Source: Desulfobulbaceae bacterium (GTDB lineage Bacteria > Desulfobacterota > Desulfobulbia > Desulfobulbales > SURF-16). From it: a DNA stretch of 7,499 nucleotides. The stretch is from positions 1 to 7,499 of the forward strand of contig JALNXE010000155.1 of the NCBI GenBank assembly GCA_023230525.1, in the 5' to 3' direction. The translations under genes and the position numbers were made by a program. This document shows positions 6,161 to 7,499 of the stretch, piece by piece. The notes below the pieces were generated by a model that was not told the DNA's origin, did no database searches, and was given only the letters and a program-made list of their open reading frames with translations. Position 1 is the stretch's first letter. The number at the start of each line of letters is the position of its first letter.

Positions 6161-6565
6161 GTGCAAACCGGGGAACGCAGGAAAAACAAGCGCTACAGGA
6201 TCAAATCGGGCATCGCGGCGCTCATGCTGGCGGACAGCTCACTGATCGCCAGAATCATAGATATCAGCGCCACCGGGCTCTCCCTGGTCTGCGGGCAATG
6301 CGGGATGAAAAAAAACAGCCTGCTGGAGATGGACATCCTGCTGCTGGATGACATCAAGCGGCCGGATAATGATATCTTTTTCCCCAACGTGCGGTGCACC
6401 GTTGTGGCAACGGATTTTTTTACTGAGCATGCCGGTTACTCCCAGCAGACGATGACGCGCTGCAGCGTCAGGTTTCATAATGAGATACCGCTGCATTCCT
6501 ATCCGTTACACCGGTTTGCCCGGAAAAAACCAACAGAATGCCTGGAAAAGAGCCACAATGGCTGA
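6161..6565 (+). CDS. PilZ-domain protein with canonical c-di-GMP motifs, GTG start
   Basis: From the GTG at 6161 the protein has 134 residues. It opens almost directly with the PilZ signature: R7-K-N-K-R11 (RxxxR) and D34-I-S-A-T-G39 (DxSxxG), both canonical for c-di-GMP binding, and a late strand RCSVRF (100-105). The frame stays open upstream to an ATG at 6068, but that start would overlap the previous gene by 41 nt, lacks a good ribosome binding site and adds an Arg/Ser-rich stretch unlike the family. The GTG has a perfect one. The C-terminal ~30 residues are basic and probably flexible. No output domain is fused, so it presumably signals by protein contact. It follows the first PilZ gene by 52 nt, and the two share layout but little sequence, so they are old paralogues rather than a recent duplication. 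Confidence 0.88.
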   Translation: MQTGERRKNKRYRIKSGIAALMLADSSLIARIIDISATGLSLVCGQCGMKKNSLLEMDILLLDDIKRPDNDIFFPNVRCTVVATDFFTEHAGYSQQTMTRCSVRFHNEIPLHSYPLHRFARKKPTECLEKSHNG

Positions 6566-6600
6566 ATCCGCCCCAGGCTCTTTCCCCTTCTCTCCAGTTT

Positions 6601-6737
6601 TTGATGAATTCGTAAAAATTGAAAATGAACCACAGAGAGCACCAAGCCCACAGAGATAACTTGCTGAAAATAAAAATATTTTCTCTGTGATCTCTATGTG
6701 CTCTGTGGTGAAAACAGACTTTTTACGGGATCATCAA
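6601..6737. repeat. 137-bp nested inverted repeat, MITE-like
   Basis: The ends TTGATGAATTCGTAAAAA (6601-6618) and the complement of 6720-6737 agree at 15 of 18 positions. Inside them, 29-bp arms at 6629-6657 and 6681-6709 agree at 21 of 29, including ACCACAGAG at the outer end and CACAGAGA at the inner end. The centre (6658-6680) is AT-rich. The symmetrical nested layout and lack of coding capacity fit a non-autonomous miniature transposable element or a dispersed intergenic palindrome. I recall similar CCACAGAG / TTTTTACG...ATCATCAA sequences from deltaproteobacterial genomes, but copy number cannot be judged from one window. As RNA it could form a long hairpin and act as a terminator between the PilZ pair and the next gene. 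Confidence 0.75.
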
Positions 6738-6843
6738 TTTTTCTCCAATTTCTTTTACCGTTCCCCTTTCGCGCTGCAAGAGCATTCCTGCAATCTTCCG
6801 GCTGGTGCCGTTTTTCCGAAATAACCATATTTTTGCGGCATGG

Positions 6844-6902
6844 CGTCCGCCCCGGTCTCCAGGGGAGGCGATCAGGACGGGCAGGAAAGAAATATGCGTC
6901 CT
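6844..6902 (+). promoter_or_regulatory. Leader with mutually exclusive stem-loops
   Basis: CGTCC (6844-6848) can pair with GGACG (6875-6879), enclosing a second stem of GCC/CC with GGC/GG. The same AGGACG (6874-6879) can instead pair perfectly with CGTCCT (6897-6902). The two folds exclude each other, as in attenuators and riboswitches. The element lies 82-140 nt upstream of the PAS gene start at 6984. I do not recognise it as a known riboswitch class, and short GC-rich arms like these can arise by chance. Confidence 0.25.
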
Positions 6903-6983
6903 ATCCGCCGGAAACCGTGGAAAGGGGTGGCCAATTTTTCAGAAAAAGAATAGGATGCGGAGAAAGTAATCAAGGCGGTCAGA

Positions 6984-7391
6984 ATGGCGGAAGAAAAAGG
7001 TGGCTCCGGAAAAATCATTGCCTTGCTGAGGCGGGCGGAACTGCTGCTGGCAGACAGCGGGACCGGCCGGGCCAGTCCGGAAGAACTTGCTGGGATTGCC
7101 CGCGAGCTCGCCCGCCATCGGGTTGAGCTGGAGCGGCAGGATGAAGAGCCGGCCCGCGGCAAAAATGGCTGGCAAAAGGGCCATGGGGAGCTGGAAAGAA
7201 GGGTTGCGGAAAGAACGGCGGAGCTGAAATCTGCGAATTCCCGGCTGCAGCAGGAAATCGCCTTGTGCAAGACGGAGGAAGAGGAGCTGCGGAGTGGCGA
7301 AAGAAGCTTTCGGCAGCTTGTCGCCATGTCGCCGGCCGGTATCTGGCTGACTGATAAGAGAGGCCGTTGCACCTATGTTCAGACAACCTGA
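6984..7391 (+). pseudogene. Truncated PAS sensor protein
   Basis: The open frame gives 135 residues. The start has AAGGCGG (6972-6978) 5 nt before the ATG, and an in-frame stop lies upstream at 6951. Residues ~10-58 match the leader type seen at the head of the PAS-LuxR protein (here RRAELLL...SPEELAGI...ELARHRVELERQDEE, broken up). A coiled coil at ~68-108 carries ELERRVAERTAELKSANSRL. A PAS domain then begins at ~108 (FRQLVAMSPAGIWLTD) and stops after RGRCTYVQTT. A PAS domain should run about another 80 residues, usually with an Asn after 'CTYV'. None of the three plus frames after 7380 continues it, so a single frameshift does not explain the break; an insertion or rearrangement does. The full protein probably had further PAS and output domains, perhaps kinase, cyclase or LuxR, now displaced or lost. 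It is probably non-functional as a sensor. Confidence 0.7.
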
Positions 7392-7406
7392 ACTCGGGAC
7401 TTTTCT

Positions 7407-7499
7407 CTACCGGAGGTCACGGTTGGCAATAGGTTGATTTTGCGTAAGAAAATCATTTTCTAAAGAAATCAGCAGAGCGGGCTTGCCGATGCGGCAGGA
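7407..7499 (-). CDS. C-terminal fragment of an unidentified minus-strand frame, possibly a transposase
   Basis: Reading in from the right edge on the minus strand, one frame stays open for 30 residues and ends at TAG (7407-7409); the other two minus frames close early. The translation ends LTQNQPIANRDLR, which I do not recognise. Its position fits an insertion sequence: the stop is ~25 nt from the point where the PAS gene loses homology (~7380), leaving room for a terminal inverted repeat. Thirty codons open by chance is plausible, so this is a weak call that depends on sequence to the right of the window. Confidence 0.25.
   Translation of the reverse strand, partial: SCRIGKPALLISLENDFLTQNQPIANRDLR

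Larger units (their letters stand above)
6566..6983. other. Intergenic region with palindromic element and structured leader
   Basis: No gene is supported here; an open plus-strand frame crossing it (6698-7126) begins inside the palindrome and continues in the wrong frame over the PAS gene. The stretch contains a 137-bp MITE-like inverted repeat (6601-6737) and, closer to the PAS gene, two alternative stem-loops (6844-6902), both listed separately. No consensus promoter stands out. Confidence 0.6.

Noticed and set aside
6698..7126. 142-residue plus-strand open frame
   Set aside because: It starts inside the palindromic element and overlaps the PAS gene in a different frame; its translation is low-complexity and basic.
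7377..7499. Simple frameshift in the truncated PAS gene
   Set aside because: All three plus frames after 7380 were translated; none resumes a PAS-like sequence and all close within a short distance.

Overview
The window looks like a bacterial chromosome segment, most likely from a Desulfobacterota/deltaproteobacterial lineage. This is an inference from three things: GC-rich coding DNA, a family of PAS sensors joined by 'ELExRVxERTxxL' coiled coils and ending in LuxR helix-turn-helix domains, and a CCACAGAG-type palindromic intergenic repeat of a kind I recall from such genomes. No rRNA, tRNA or CRISPR array was seen.

Layout. (a) Positions 1-300, minus strand: the edge of a contractile-tail module (prophage, tailocin or extracellular injection system). 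It shows the first nine codons of a probable tail sheath gene and, just upstream of it, a small unrecognised gene with a basic Lys/Ala tail. (b) 301-871: a long divergent intergenic stretch with two dyads and one terminator-like hairpin, but no convincing gene. (c) 872-5380, plus strand: a two-gene unit. The first gene is a CheB-CheR fusion with a heptad-repeat coiled coil and PAS domains but no histidine kinase. The second is a PAS-PAS-LuxR transcription factor that begins 27 nt after it. (d) 5381-5697: an intergenic region with small dyads. (e) 5698-6565: two tandem PilZ-domain genes (c-di-GMP receptors). The second almost certainly starts at a GTG behind a perfect Shine-Dalgarno sequence. 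(f) 6566-6983: a 137-bp MITE-like palindrome followed by a leader that can form two mutually exclusive stem-loops. (g) 6984-7391: a PAS sensor gene that breaks off inside its PAS domain. The DNA after the break holds only the tail of a minus-strand reading frame, which suggests an insertion sequence or other rearrangement.

How the parts may fit. The plus-strand genes form a sensory and regulatory neighbourhood. The CheB/CheR fusion could add or remove methyl groups on a partner in response to PAS signals. The adjacent PAS-LuxR protein could turn a related signal into transcription. The PilZ proteins could respond to c-di-GMP. No chemoreceptor, CheA/CheW, receiver domain or c-di-GMP-making enzyme is visible, so the targets are unknown. 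Any functional link to the contractile-tail module on the left is speculative.
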